From Cyrtodaria siliqua (taxonomy: Eukaryota > Mollusca > Bivalvia > Adapedonta > Hiatellidae), in assembly GCA_037043455.1 (NCBI GenBank), contig JAWPHD010011026.1, positions 1-64,000 on the forward strand: a stretch of DNA of 64,000 nucleotides, in the 5' to 3' direction. The notes beneath the pieces are model-generated. The model saw only the letters and a program-made list of their open reading frames with translations, was not told the DNA's origin and did not search any database. Made by a program: the position numbers and the translations under genes. This document shows, piece after piece, positions 46,455 to 58,412 of this stretch. Position 1 is the stretch's first letter. Every line of letters starts with the position of its first letter.

Positions 46455-48370
46455 CACTTTTGCTTTTTTGCTTTTTGCTTTTGCCAATATACTGGTTTAC
46501 CCTCTGTCATGAGTATTATCACCAGTGAGTGCTAGAGGAAATTTTTAGTGGAAAACGAAAAAGGTGAGATAGAGTAGAAGGATTAGTAAAGATAGAAGGA
46601 AGTACAGAGAGAGAAAGAGTAAAGAAGATAGAAGAGTGTTTAAAAATTAAATGAGGCGCGAGTGTTGGGTCTTCAAGACCATGGTCTTGAAGGAATCCAA
46701 CGACTCTGCCAGGCAGGTGTTAACGGGTAGCTGGTTCCATTGCACAACGGTTCGCGGGAAGAAAGAAAATCGTGTGTAGTCCTTGTCAGCCCTTAGCTGA
46801 TGATACTGGTGTTGGCGTCTACCTGAGCCTCTGGTGAGGTATTCATCCTCGTTTATGGCTACTAAATTATTACGAATCTTGTAAAGCATACATAGTCTAG
46901 AGTCAGCTCGTCTTTGCTCGAGAGATCTCCACTCCAGATCGTGCAACATGTCAGTAACACTAGATGTGTTATGATACCTATTTGTGACCCATCTCGCTGC
47001 TCTTCTCTGCACCATTTCAAGTTGGTGGACTAGTCTATGATTAGATAAGTCACCTACCTTGTCTTTAGTGGTGGACTTAGGGTCCCATACAGTGGAACAA
47101 TATTCCAATTTGGGGAGAACAAGGGATCTATAGGCCCTTTCTTTAATAGTCTGTGAGCCAATTTTGATGTTGCGTTTCAGAAAACCTAGAGTCTGGTTTG
47201 CTTTTGAAGAAACAGAACTAATGTGTTTATTCCACTTTAAGTCGTGGCTAATGCTAACACCAAGATACTTCATCAGAGGGACGGATGAGAGTGTGTGTCC
47301 ATGAAGGGAATACTTATGTAGTGTAGGGGCTCTTTTAGTAGTGATGTGAATCACTTCACATTTTTCAGGGTGAAAAGCCATTTGCCAGTCTGCTTCCCAT
47401 AGTTCAAGGCTGTGTAGATCGTCTTGGAGTTTTTTGCAATCGCCCTGAGTGTGTATAGATAGGTACAACAGCGTGTCATCTGCGAAAAGACGGACTGTAC
47501 TGTGAGTGACATACTCTGGGAGGTCGTTTATGTAGACCAGAAATAGAGCTGGCCCAAGGACAGACCCTTGAGGGACGCCTGAAAGTACTGGGACTGACGA
47601 AGAAGATTTCCCTTCAAGTACAACTCGTTGGGAACGACCACTAAGAAAAGAACCAATCCAGCCCAGGGCTGCGCCCTTCACGCCATAAGATGAGAGTTTA
47701 TAGAGGAGCCTATTATGTGCCACCTTATCGAATGCCTTAGCAAAATCCATCACTACTACATCGGTCTGTCTGCCTTTTTGCATGTTAATGGCTATATCAT
47801 GAATAAATTCAATAAGTTGACTTTCACAGCTTCGCTTTTCACGAAAACCATGCTGGAGGGGATATAATATATTGTGACGATTTAAGTGCTGCATAAGGTT
47901 GCTACAAACAATATGCTCTAAGAGCTTACAACAAATACAAGTTAGTGAAACAGGACGATAATTGGAAGGAGTAGTCTTGTCTCCTTTTTTATAGATGGGG
48001 GTTACGTTTGCTTTTTTCCAGATATCCGGAAGGGTTTCCTGTCTAAGCGAAGTATTGAAAAGAAGGGTGAGAATAGGAGCAAGCTCCTCTGAGAGACCCT
48101 TTAGAACTGTCGGGCTTATGTTATCTGGGCCTGGGGCTTTTGATACTGAAAGATTTTGCAGTAGTTTTTGTACCCCATTAACAGTAACCTGTATATCGGG
48201 CATGTCTTTATCATATTTTTAGAGAAAAGACTCGAAACGTATTTACAATAAGAACTGAGTTTCATAGGAATTTGCTGTGAGAAAACCGAGTGGAACTGGC
48301 TATTTAACAAGTCAGCTTTAGCAACAGGGTCAGTTATCAACACTCCGTTTCTCTTTAGGGATTTAAGACC
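46455..48370 (-). mobile_element. 5'-truncated Jockey/CR1-like LINE
   Basis: The insertion splits family C copy 3: the uninterrupted equivalent is 13970-13995. It contains an RT frame, a shorter upstream frame and about 190 bp of 3' sequence (46455-46646) with GAAAGA-type purine repeats when read on the plus strand. There is no endonuclease domain, so the copy is 5'-truncated at 48370. Confidence 0.75.
46647..48203 (-). CDS. Non-LTR retrotransposon reverse transcriptase
   Basis: Open frame of 518 codons on the minus strand. Motifs in order: SKAPGPDNISPTVLK, YKKGDKTTPSNYRPVSL, HGFREKRSCESQL, VMDFAKAFDKVAHNRLL (motif A Asp), SGVPQGSVLGPALFLVYIND, RLFADDTLLY (catalytic FADD near residue 240), KYLGVSISHDLKW, then LEYCSTVWDP. 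These are hallmarks of Jockey/CR1-group RTs, which copy LINE RNA at a nicked target. The polypeptide lacks the N-terminal endonuclease. The preceding coding part (48220-48385: LKSLKRNGVLITDP..FSQQIPMKLSS) is in another frame. The shift is near 48219-48225 at an A-run and leaves TAA just upstream of this frame. The copy is therefore not autonomous. Confidence 0.9.
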   Translation of the reverse strand: MPDIQVTVNGVQKLLQNLSVSKAPGPDNISPTVLKGLSEELAPILTLLFNTSLRQETLPDIWKKANVTPIYKKGDKTTPSNYRPVSLTCICCKLLEHIVCSNLMQHLNRHNILYPLQHGFREKRSCESQLIEFIHDIAINMQKGRQTDVVVMDFAKAFDKVAHNRLLYKLSSYGVKGAALGWIGSFLSGRSQRVVLEGKSSSSVPVLSGVPQGSVLGPALFLVYINDLPEYVTHSTVRLFADDTLLYLSIHTQGDCKKLQDDLHSLELWEADWQMAFHPEKCEVIHITTKRAPTLHKYSLHGHTLSSVPLMKYLGVSISHDLKWNKHISSVSSKANQTLGFLKRNIKIGSQTIKERAYRSLVLPKLEYCSTVWDPKSTTKDKVGDLSNHRLVHQLEMVQRRAARWVTNRYHNTSSVTDMLHDLEWRSLEQRRADSRLCMLYKIRNNLVAINEDEYLTRGSGRRQHQYHQLRADKDYTRFSFFPRTVVQWNQLPVNTCLAESLDSFKTMVLKTQHSRLI

Positions 48371-48936
48371 TCTCACGAGGACCACCCATCAAGGTCTGTG
48401 GCGTGCGGAAATCTGTTTAACTTCAGCTTTCATAAAAACATTGTTTCTTCACTTATTGTGCAAGACGTAGTAATGCTCTTGAAAGGTATTTCGAGCCATC
48501 TATGCGAGCAAACGAATGAACAAGAAACTTTCCCGCCAAAAGTCTTCCTCGAAATAAAACAACGACAGCTATTCTGCTTCCACTTCACGATTCATAGTTA
48601 CGTCACCTGCACATGAATGTTACATCTACCCACCTGTCCTTTCAAATGAAGTCTTCTCCAACACTTCCTGCTTGAACTAAAACTACCCCCATTCAACAAC
48701 AACATACATACAATTTTCAAGATGGCTGTCGCAAAGTGAGTGACGGCTTGATCGTAACTTATGCGCATGCGCAAACAATAACAACCGTAAAAAACAATAA
48801 CACACATGCCCCACATAGGCCAACTTCTTCACACTCAACATATTCTTATAAATACATACAGACACTCCACATTAACCCTATCACATAAGCCCCGTAATGG
48901 CGTGCGACAAGTTCTCAACACTGGCCACAGCCATAG
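48371..48936. repeat. Dispersed family C, copy 3 (second piece)
   Basis: Resumes at CTCTCACGAGG, matching 13993 onward, through GTAATGCTCTTGAAAGG, ACGTCACCTGCACA and GCCCCGTAATGG to CACAGCCATAG, where the long-TIR element begins. Confidence 0.7.
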
Positions 48937-50929
48937 TAGTCCATGGGCCAGAACGATATCCGGCACCATTTTGGTGGGCAAATTCTTACTATTGTCAATT
49001 TGGGGGCAATTTTATGGAGGTAAGGAAAATGCATTAAAGCAATTTTAAAGTTACAGCTTTACATGATTTTAATGCGTTTTTAAACATAACCCTCTTGAAA
49101 AAAAATGAAAATCACAGAATGTCATACAATGTCACTCAAAAAGTTTTTTTAATATTTTATGTATGTTCACTATTAATAATTATGTAAAACAGTTAACAGC
49201 CCCGAAATATGACAAGTACAATCAGTTTAAATGACCTTGTTTTCTTCTTTTTAGCCAAAAATCTCAATTTTACATGTAAATTTAACCCACCCACTTTTAG
49301 AGATTTCCTGTTTGTTACATAAGCAATACACGTATGTGTTATTTTGAGACAATAAAGTATATACTAAAAGAAAATAACAAGAATTCAAGTGTTTGTAATA
49401 AAAAATTTAAGTAAGCGATGGATAAAAGAACACATTGAATTCTAAAATGAGTGCAATAAAAGTGATATTTTGGCGTTTATAAGCACATTACTTTGATATA
49501 TATCACACTTGAAGTATTTTTTCGTATCTTAGTGACGAAATGTTCTAACAACAGATAAAAGTATGTTCAGTTTATTAAATACTGTTCAGTTTTAGGGTCA
49601 ATTAATGACTTTTCTTTGCTAAATTTGCATATCAAATTGCCCCACCCACTCAGGATTAAGATCAAAAACTATTCAAATGGACAAAGATGAAAATTGGTAC
49701 CAGTTTTAGTGTCAAATTGAAACTATTAACATGTTCTGAGTAAATGTTCAGGTAAAAAATGGAAATGAAAAATGCATGACAATAAATTCTAAATTTCATT
49801 ACTTAGTGGTATTATAGCTTTACTTGATTTCTAATGTGTTTTATACAGTGTACATGTATAGGGGTAAAATACCGATTTTCCTCAAAAATTATATCTTCAT
49901 TTATTAGCAACGGTGGATATATGACTAGAGTTTAAGTGTAAAATGTCAGATTTCTTAAAATGTCTTTATAAATAGTATTGTGGAAATTAAAAACCTTTGG
50001 GAATAAAAGGAATACTTTAGTAAGTATTTGAAAAGTTACTTCCCTTGTTAATAAATTGACCATTTATTATGCAGAGTAAAACTGTAAACAATTGCAGAAA
50101 ATAACATGAAATAAAAAAAAGACAGCAATCTAATAAGGTAAAGATGTTTCTTATTAAATTTCATAACTTTATCTTTTGTTTTTAACCCAAAGTGACCTCA
50201 TAGTTTGCATATATCTGTTGTAAAGGTAAGTAAAAGCAGACCAACCTCATGAACATTAGCTAATGTCAATGACCTTGCAATGTTAGTATTTTAGTGTGGC
50301 AGAAAATGAAATCTAAAATAGTATCTCTACCATATTAACAAAATTTAATCTCAGTCTAGTATAAACTGTGTTGTACTGGTATGTATCTGGCAAAGAAATT
50401 AGTCAGTGGAATAATATAGGGTAGGTCCTGCTCGATTTTTTCATCCGAGGGAGACAACCACCTGAGGAAATTGTGAAAATGGTTATCTCTTGTGATTTCC
50501 TTTAATGATTTTTTAACATACTATGCTTATGAAATATGATTAATCATTCATTGTGTTTCTTTTAAAATAAAATCGTTCTTTATGATTTGATTTTATTGTT
50601 ATTAGACTTTACAATAAAACGTACATAATAGAACATGTACTTCTCTGTGCAGACTACTCGAATGTTCCAACCAAGGAAAAGATGATATGAACTTTGATCA
50701 TGAGGTAGATTTTGATGACGAATAAACTGAAGAGGAAGGCGAAATATTTAAGTAAATGGGTTGGATAGGTTATTTTGAAGGATGTTGATGTGTCAATTTG
50801 AGCATTATATGACGATATTAAATATAAAACCAAGTGTGTATACAAACATTTATTGATACAGTTATACACAACATGTATTGATGTGTTAATGATCTGCCAT
50901 ACTGATCAATGAACTTGTACGGAACGCCA

Positions 50930-51410
50930 TGACTGTCTTATGATGTTGCCGATTAATATATGCAGTGCATTTCCCTTTATGTGTGGTAGATCTTTCATGA
51001 TATGTAGTTTATTTTTAATTATATGTTTTAAATAAATCTTTATATGTGGTAGAAAAGTATTTATATGCAGTAGATTAATCAGTATATGCGATAGATAAGT
51101 CATTGTATGTAGTAGATAAACCATTATATGCTGTCCAGTTATTACTATATTCAGTAGTTTATCTAATATATATGAGGTCCTTTGAACATTCTATGAAGTA
51201 GGTTTGTATTTATATGCAGTGCTTCTGTTGACTTTATGTATGGTATATATTTTAATATACGTGGTGGATACGTCTTTATATTCGGTGGTTTCAGTTGCAT
51301 TATATTCGGTACAAACGGCTTTATACGTTGCGCATTTGTTATGATATGAAGTCCTTTTTCTGTTATATGCTGTGTTTTTTTTCATTATGATGATGATGAT
51401 GATGATGAGA
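50930..51410. repeat. Degenerate 22-bp array and GAT microsatellite
   Basis: TTATATGYRGTAGATAA-like units recur every 20-24 bp from about 50955 to 51370 with much variation (ATATGTGGTAG, ATATGCAGTAG, GTATGTAGTAG, TATTCGGTGG). GATGATGATGATGATGATGA lies at 51389-51408. Neighbouring open frames (50906, 51191) derive from the array. Confidence 0.6.
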
Positions 51411-51419
51411 TCAATCAAT

Positions 51420-53140
51420 TTTCATATGTTACGATTTTATAGATTGCTTCACTGCGCATTTCCCGTTTCACTCAAACAAGCAACAGTCACAGGCCGATTT
51501 TTGCAACGGTAAATTTTACGTAATAATACGTAAAGCGCATTTCAATCACGATGATGACCAAACGTCTGATCTACGTTCTATAAAAAGATCTAGAAAAACA
51601 AAAATAATGTAATAACAAAACCTTCCGAACCTCACCACCTTCCCCACCCATTCCATTTTGTTTGCTCTTTTAGATTTTTTAGAATGTTCGTACCTGTGAA
51701 AATGTTGTAGGATAGAAGTAATAACTGGGAGAGTACACGTAAAAGCAAGTACGCACTTATAATTTATTTCACTCACCTGGGTGGGGATGGGGTTGTGGCA
51801 GCAACGGGAGTACCCAGGGAAATAGAGAAATGTTTAATTTCTACCCTAGGAGCAACATTTTACAGGGTAGTCCCCAATGTTGGTACTGTACCGGTTCTGT
51901 CTTAAGTCAGTACCCCGGTGTAAATATCGTTGGTCTAATTGGGCTCTGCACGCAATATCCGTTCCTAACCGTTACAGGTAAAAAGTAACAGGAAAGGAAG
52001 TGCAAACCAGCAACAACAATTTTCAAATTATAATCAACAAATTTATTTAAATTGAACAATGAACAATATTCACTTGCAGAATACACATAAATTATATCAA
52101 ATATTTCTAAAATCCGCTATTAGAATAAAATCCAAAAGTTATTGGCACATGCCCCTTAAATCCAATTTTATGTTAATTCATATCAACATCATCATTATAA
52201 ACACTCATTCATAGGAAACATCACCCATTAAGGGTGGGGCGGGGTGAGGTGATGGGTGTGTCCGGTTTTCGATTTTTATTTTGGTGAGTGGGATATTTTC
52301 GAAATTTTCCAGGGGACTGGGGTGTTGTAAAAGAATATTTTCTATAGGAGGTGATTTTTAGGTAAACGAGGTAATGAGGTCGGCTGGTAGGGAGTTTTGA
52401 GGTGTGTTTGGTGGCGGTAAAGGAAAAAGGTCCAGGGAGGTATTTTCGAAATTTCAGAGATTTGTTTTATAATAAAATATCCATGGGGGTATTTGTAGAT
52501 TTCCTAGTGGTTCGAGGTTTGAATAAACGCTCTTTTCAGGGTAGGTTTGTTTGAGGATATGTTTGAAGAAAAAGTTTAAAGGGTATTTTGTTGACATTCT
52601 ATGTGCGGGGTCTAAATCCAGAGGGTGGCGATGGGGTGGTGGTAGTGCGAATAGTTTGGCTGGAACAGCTCATTCTTTTCAAATAGGAGTTAATTTCTGT
52701 CAAATCCTCGGTGTGTTAGTCCCACCGCCGCCGCCCCATCCCAACCTCGCAATCCCTCATTTTAAAAGTAAAAAATAAATAGGGTAATACAGTTATATTC
52801 TATTTTCTTTTTATAATCAATTAAAAATAAATCAAACTTAGTATTTGCTATGTCAGCTGCAAAATCATAGCTTCAATCTCAAATAATAACGCATACACAT
52901 CTCCATACACATTCTATTAATACATGTAATAGACGCAGATAAATTGTATGACGTGTCTCACCCGATAATGTTTGACCAGTGAATGCCTTCTAGTTTGATC
53001 ACGTTTTGTGAGTGCTGACAGTCGTCAATTTAAGGCTGTGTAGCAATATAAATCTTAGAAAACGATACATACATAGATTTATTTCGGCAAAAATAAAGAT
53101 GTACATACATGGTTAAATAAGAAATCCGCGGATTCACATG
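51420..53140. other. Interior of long-TIR element, no gene seen
   Basis: Contains a G-rich strand at 52224-52760 (GGGTGGGGCGGGGTGAGG, CGCCGCCGCCCC) that may be structure-prone. The 76-codon (51546, minus) and 75-codon (52551, plus) frames have no recognised domain. Confidence 0.45.
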
Positions 53141-53229
53141 TCTCGCCTAACGAAGGTTTGTAAACATTTTAATAACTAAAAACAATGGAGCTTACAGTTT
53201 GCTGAGGCACTATGAGAAAATGATGTAAA

Positions 53230-54045
53230 TGTAACAATTAAAGTTACCGGGTATCTGTCATTTGCTTGGATGGTGAAGGTCACAGCCACAATTGCTTTTT
53301 GACACGTTGTGATGTATTACCCAAGAAACAACTATAAGCGAAGTTTGAAAGGTTTAATGCATAAAGTTTGAGGGAAAGTGACCTAAACGCAAATGTTGAA
53401 GGTAAACATTATTAAGTTACCTGTCAATTGCTTAGAGGGTCGATGTCACATGCACATTTTTTTGTCAAGATGCAATGTACCATTGGAAAGGTATGTGCAT
53501 ACACTTTGTGAAAAAGTGAGCTAAACGCAAAAGTTGAAGGTAAAAATTATAAGGTTATCTGCCATTTGCTTGGAGGGTCAAGGTCGCATCTTCATTTGCT
53601 TTGTCACGTTGCGATGTATCACCCAAGATACAACTAAAAACAAAGTTTGAAAGGTGTAGTGCATACAGTTTGCAAGAAAGTGACCTAAACGCAAAATAAT
53701 GTTGAAGGTAAAAATTATAAGGTTATCTGCCCCTTTATTGGAGGGTTAAGGTCACATCCACATTTGCTTTGTCACATTGCAATGTACCACTCAATATACA
53801 GCTGTAAGCTAAGTTTGAAAGGTCTAGTGCATACAGTTCGTGAAAAAGTGACCTCAACGCAAAAGTTGATGGTAAAACTTATTAAGTTATCTGCCCCTTG
53901 CTTGGAGGGTCAGGGTCACATCCACATTTGCTTTGTCATGTTGCAATATACCACCCAAGATACAACTATAAGCAAAGTTTGAAAGGTCTAGTGCATACAG
54001 TTTGTGAAAAAAATACCTAAACGCAAAAGTTGAACGTAAAAACAT
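53230..54045. repeat. About 155-bp tandem repeat, five units
   Basis: Each unit contains AAGTTGAAGGTAAAAATTAT, GTTATCTGCC, TGCTTGGAGGGTCAAGGTCA, CATTTGCTTTGTCAC, TGTATCACCCAAGATACAAC and AGTTTGAAAGGT. Units start near 53240, 53395, 53530, 53700 and 53860. GGTCA motifs again occur in each unit. Confidence 0.75.
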
Positions 54046-55923
54046 ACAAAACATGGTAATTCATTTTATATTTCACAGAAAAAAATATGCGGAAGTATTT
54101 ATGTTAATAGCTGTAAAAATAATCAAATGGCAAAACAGGTTTCAAAATTTACGGTCGAATTTAAAGAAGTACAAAACACCCCCATTCTATTGTAAAAGTT
54201 GCATAAAAGAAATGTCATTGTAATAGTAATAACTGACAAGGTATTCAGAATAAAGTTAATTGGTTAAAATAATGAAATTGGAAATATTTTATAATGTATA
54301 GAAACATCTGTCATTTACATCAAAAGGAAATGTTTTTGTAAAGAAAACAACTTTAATTTACCCCACCCACTTTATATTGTAATTCTAGTATAATTTGATG
54401 TTTAATTGTGCTTAAAGATGTTAAAAAATAAAAATAAGAATCAATTGCATCTGTAATTTAATTTGTTTAACAGAAGAATATAAATCAAATGAATCAGTGA
54501 TACACATTTACACTTACTTGAGCTTCCCCATTATAAATTGGGTGGGTGGGGTAATTCCACAGCTAGGTAAAATTACTTTTTTTAACAGCCAATATGTTTA
54601 TATAGAATAAATACATATTATATTGTTAATCATGTTCTACCTAGAATAAATATATAAATCAAATAAACCACTTATGTACATGTATACACTGGAATGATCC
54701 TATATAAATATTATTGTGTAAATATGGAAATTGGTAGTGTCGTGCCATCATCAATATATACATGTTACCAAAAGCAAATATCCCAAAATGGTTTTATTAA
54801 AGTATTCCTTTTATTTTCACAAGTTCTTAATTTCCACAATACTATTTATAAAGAAATTGTAAGAAATCTGACATTTTACACTTAAACACTAGTCATATAT
54901 CCACAGTTAACGAAGACGTTAACAGTTATAAATGAAGACATAATTTTTGAGGAAAGTTGGTATTTTACCCCTATACATGTACACTTATAAAACACATTTG
55001 AAATCAAGTAAAGCTGTAATACCACTAAGTAATGAAATTTAGAATTTATTGTCATGCATTTTTAATTTCCATTTGCCTGAACATTTACTCAGAACATGAT
55101 AATAGTTTCCATTTGACACTAAAACTGATATCAATGTTTACCTTTGTACGTTTGAATAATTTTTGATCTTAATTCTAAGTGGGTGGGGCAATTTGATATG
55201 CAAATTTAACAAAGAAAAGTCATTAATTGACCATAAAACAGAACAGTATTTAATAAACTGAACATACTTTTATCTGTTGTTAGAACATTTCATCACTGAG
55301 ATGCGAAAAAATACTACAAGTGTGATATATGTCAAAGTAATATCTTATAAATGCCAAAATATCACCTAATATTGCACTCATTTTAGAATTCAATGGGTTC
55401 TTTTATCCATCGCTTACTTAAAAAATGTATTACAAACACTTGAATTCTTGTTATTTTTTTTTAAGTATATATTTTATTGTCTCAAAATAACACATATGTG
55501 TATTGCTTATGTAACAAACAGAAAATCTGTAAGTTAAGTATAAAATCTCTAAAAGTGGGTGGGGTAAATTTACATGTAAAATTCAGATTTTTGGCTAAAA
55601 AGAAGAAAACAAGGTCATTTAAACTGATTGTACTTGTCATATCTCGAGGCTATTAACTGTTTTACATAATTATTAATAGCGAAAATACAGAAATTATTAA
55701 ATATAACTTTTTGAGTCACATTTTAGGACATTCTCTGATTTTCAGTTTTTTCAAGGGGGTTATGTTTAAAAACGCATTAAAAATCATGTAAAGCTGTAAC
55801 TTTGAAATTGCTATAATGTATTTTCCTTACCACCATAAAATTGCCCCCAAATTGACAATAGTAAGAATTTGCCCACCAAAATGGTACCGGATTGTCAATT
55901 TAGGGGTTCTGGCCCAAGGTCTA

Positions 55924-56283
55924 TAGCCACACATTCATGAACTTGCGGACAGCCCCGTGAAACATGACCTACTTCTCCACCAAAACCATCATATGCCATA
56001 TTACCTACCAAAACTTATCTACGGTACTTACCTTCGTCCAAATGTATTTTCGCCCACGATTTTGCAATTATTACAATGGCTTGAAATGTCCAATGTAACG
56101 TATACCGTCGCCCTACTGTACACCAGGATCCGTCTATGTCATCAAAGGAAAATGGCGTTCGTTAAACCGTAATACATACCCTGCTGCGCATGTGCCCGGA
56201 AATAAACCGGAACTCGACAGTCAATTTATTATTACCAAAAATATACAGACGTTAATGGAGCTACTTATGTAATGGCCAACTAT
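55924..56283. repeat. Dispersed family C, copy 3 (third piece)
   Basis: Continues from TAGCCACACATTCATGAACTT to GTTAATGGAGCTACTTATG, matching 14540-14570 plus 15315-15604 and lacking the hAT-like insertion found in copy 1. Confidence 0.7.
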
Positions 56284-56319
56284 TACGTCTCGTTCATGTA
56301 TCTACATCCATTACTGATT

Positions 56320-57110
56320 TTCCGTACTAGAAAAGGGTGACAGAGAGTATGCTGCCCGGTGGCACACCCATCTCCTGTTAAGGGTTGTACCCATTCGGAC
56401 ACGAAACTGTATCTTCTAAGAAATTCTCTATACAAATTGGTAATCGGCCTCTAAGATCAAGATTATAAAGATCATTCATGATACCGTACTTTCATGCAGT
56501 ATCATAAGCTTCCTCCAAGTCAAAAAATACCGCGACTAGATGTTCATTTTTTAAGAAAGCTCCCCTAATAAATGATACAGATCGAATGAGATTGTCTGGT
56601 GTGCCTCGTTGGCGCCGGAATCCACTTTGATACTTTGTTCAAACGAGTCTCATTAATCATTCGTTCCATGGTTTTACTTTTACAACTCGTTAAAGCAATA
56701 GGGCGATAATTTATTGGGTCCGTATGATCGTTTCCGGGCTTGCCCACCCCCAACAAGTTGCCAGCGGGGGGCATTTGTCCGTCTTCGGCGACAGTTCTAG
56801 TTCGATTTAATTTCATTACATTTGCTTTGAAAGATAGTAGGATCTGTACTGGATTTGTTACTATTACATAGTAGATGAATAATTGTTGGGTGTTTCCAAA
56901 GTCTAAAGTGGAATTTGTGCAATCAAGTTTAGTGTCAGTGTCTCTTAATTTTGGTTGAATACAAAGACCAAATGTGTCGAATGGCCTTCAGTTTTCGATC
57001 AAAAAGAGGTTCATAACTAGGATTTAAAACAGTATCGAAAGTTGGATTTGAATGGTTAGATTGTAATTTAATATTGAAGGGCTAATTTGTCGTCGATGAT
57101 ACAGGGATGG
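56320..57110 (-). pseudogene. Rearranged LINE (I/Nimb-like) RT fragments
   Basis: On the minus strand, 56565-56816 encodes an RT finger segment (GKPGNDHTDPINYRPIALTSC, then SKTMERMIN). 56320-56470 corresponds to the LPIF.EKFL..VRRGST..GVPPGSILS segment, and 56810-57110 to the RT C-terminal part seen at 62440-62760. Frames are interrupted, and a stretch of RT between the pieces is missing. Confidence 0.65.
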
Positions 57111-58412
57111 ATGAAAAATGAAGGCCCTATCGTCTTAACGAGGTAAAAGTTAACGGACTGAAAACAGTTAACAACAGACAAGTTAATATTTCTTAATTAC
57201 CCCCGCCTCCCACCCCCAACCCCACCTTATATTAGAGAGGATATTTTAGTAATTATTTCCATATGCCATATAGGCCTTAAGATTATGGTCCTCTTCCTAG
57301 TTTGTTCAAATGATGACCCTGGAGTCCAAGTTTAACAGCATCATCCTCTCATCAAACCCTGAAAATCAGCTCATTGTGATCTACTCTCTCTAAAAATATA
57401 TACCTTACGTTAAAGTCACTCTCTCGCCAACAACAGGTACATTTTACAACACAAAACCGTCCTTGCAAACTATTTCGGATTTCTATGTGTAGAGGTCATA
57501 CAATTATGCATGTGTGCCGTTTAACAGTCTATATTTAGTCAACGTTGCGTTGTAAACCTTCGCCTCTCACCGCTGCGGGTGCGGAATTTACTTTTGTAAT
57601 ATTCAGCACTTTAATATCCGATCTTATTACAGACTTGGACAGTAGCTTGCTGACGTATGAACACAATTATTGATGTAAGCAGAGAAATTGCAGTTCGTTT
57701 CGTTTTGAATGAATGTGGAACAGAAGTTGAAAATTATGTTGACGAAGTTTTAGTCGAACAGCATTAGTCCTTTTATTAGGGAGTGTTTAATTTTAGCACG
57801 GTCGTTGCCTAGGATGAGTTTTCGAAGGTTTCGAATCCAGGATCTGAGACCAGAGGTCAATGTCAAAAGACAAAATTAACCGAAATGAACAATAACGTCA
57901 TAGTTTTCAAATTCTTAAAACATGCTTTTTGTAATAATAAACACACACAATATACTAGGGGTGTGGACTTAGAGTATTATGAGATCATCCTGAATTCTTA
58001 CCCTAACTTGCTCATACATCAGGTGAAGGGATGTGTTCATTTGTTGGCACAGTGGAAGCCTAGATGACAACGAACATGTTGAATTCATGATCTGACCCTT
58101 TTGTGCCAGGAGTCAAATTGAGCATAAAGGCTACATTTTTTTATTTGTATTTTTTTATGAAATTTATTTATAGTCATATTGTTTACTTGTAACCGAACTC
58201 ATTCTATACCAATTTTAGGGAAATGTTCATAGCTGACACACTTGTGGCCTAATAAATGTGCATGAAAGCGAAGTGCAGACATTTTCGATGGGCGTCAAAT
58301 CGACTTCATACATTTTAAAACAGCAATGTTTTAAAAGTTAAAAGCCATTTCAAAGAAAACAAACTCCCCATGGCGAAGGAAACAATCGTCAAAATGTACA
58401 GTTAAAAGAAAA
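57111..58412. other. No gene recognised
   Basis: About 1.3 kb. The only notable item is a C-rich run at 57199-57226 (CCCCGCCTCCCACCCCC) with G-quadruplex potential on the minus strand. The 60-codon frame at 57885 has no domain. Confidence 0.45.

Larger units (their letters stand above)
48937..55923. mobile_element. 7-kb element with >1-kb inverted arms
   Basis: TAGTCCATGGGCCAGAAC at 48937 is mirrored by GTTCTGGCCC..GGTCTA ending at 55923. Inverted similarity runs for 48937-50017 and 54798-55923, moderately diverged and with small indels. TAG flanks both ends (48934-48936, 55924-55926), giving a 3-bp (or ATAG 4-bp) target duplication. Family C copy 1 (14525-14560) shows the uninterrupted site. 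I find no protein-coding gene in the 4.8-kb centre, only repeats. The motif CCCCACCCACTT or its complement recurs in the arms and once or twice inside. Superfamily unknown. Confidence 0.75.

Noticed and set aside
46016..46528. 170-codon frame with hydrophobic C-terminus as a membrane protein
   Set aside because: It crosses the junction between family C and the LINE 3' end, so the reading frame is accidental.
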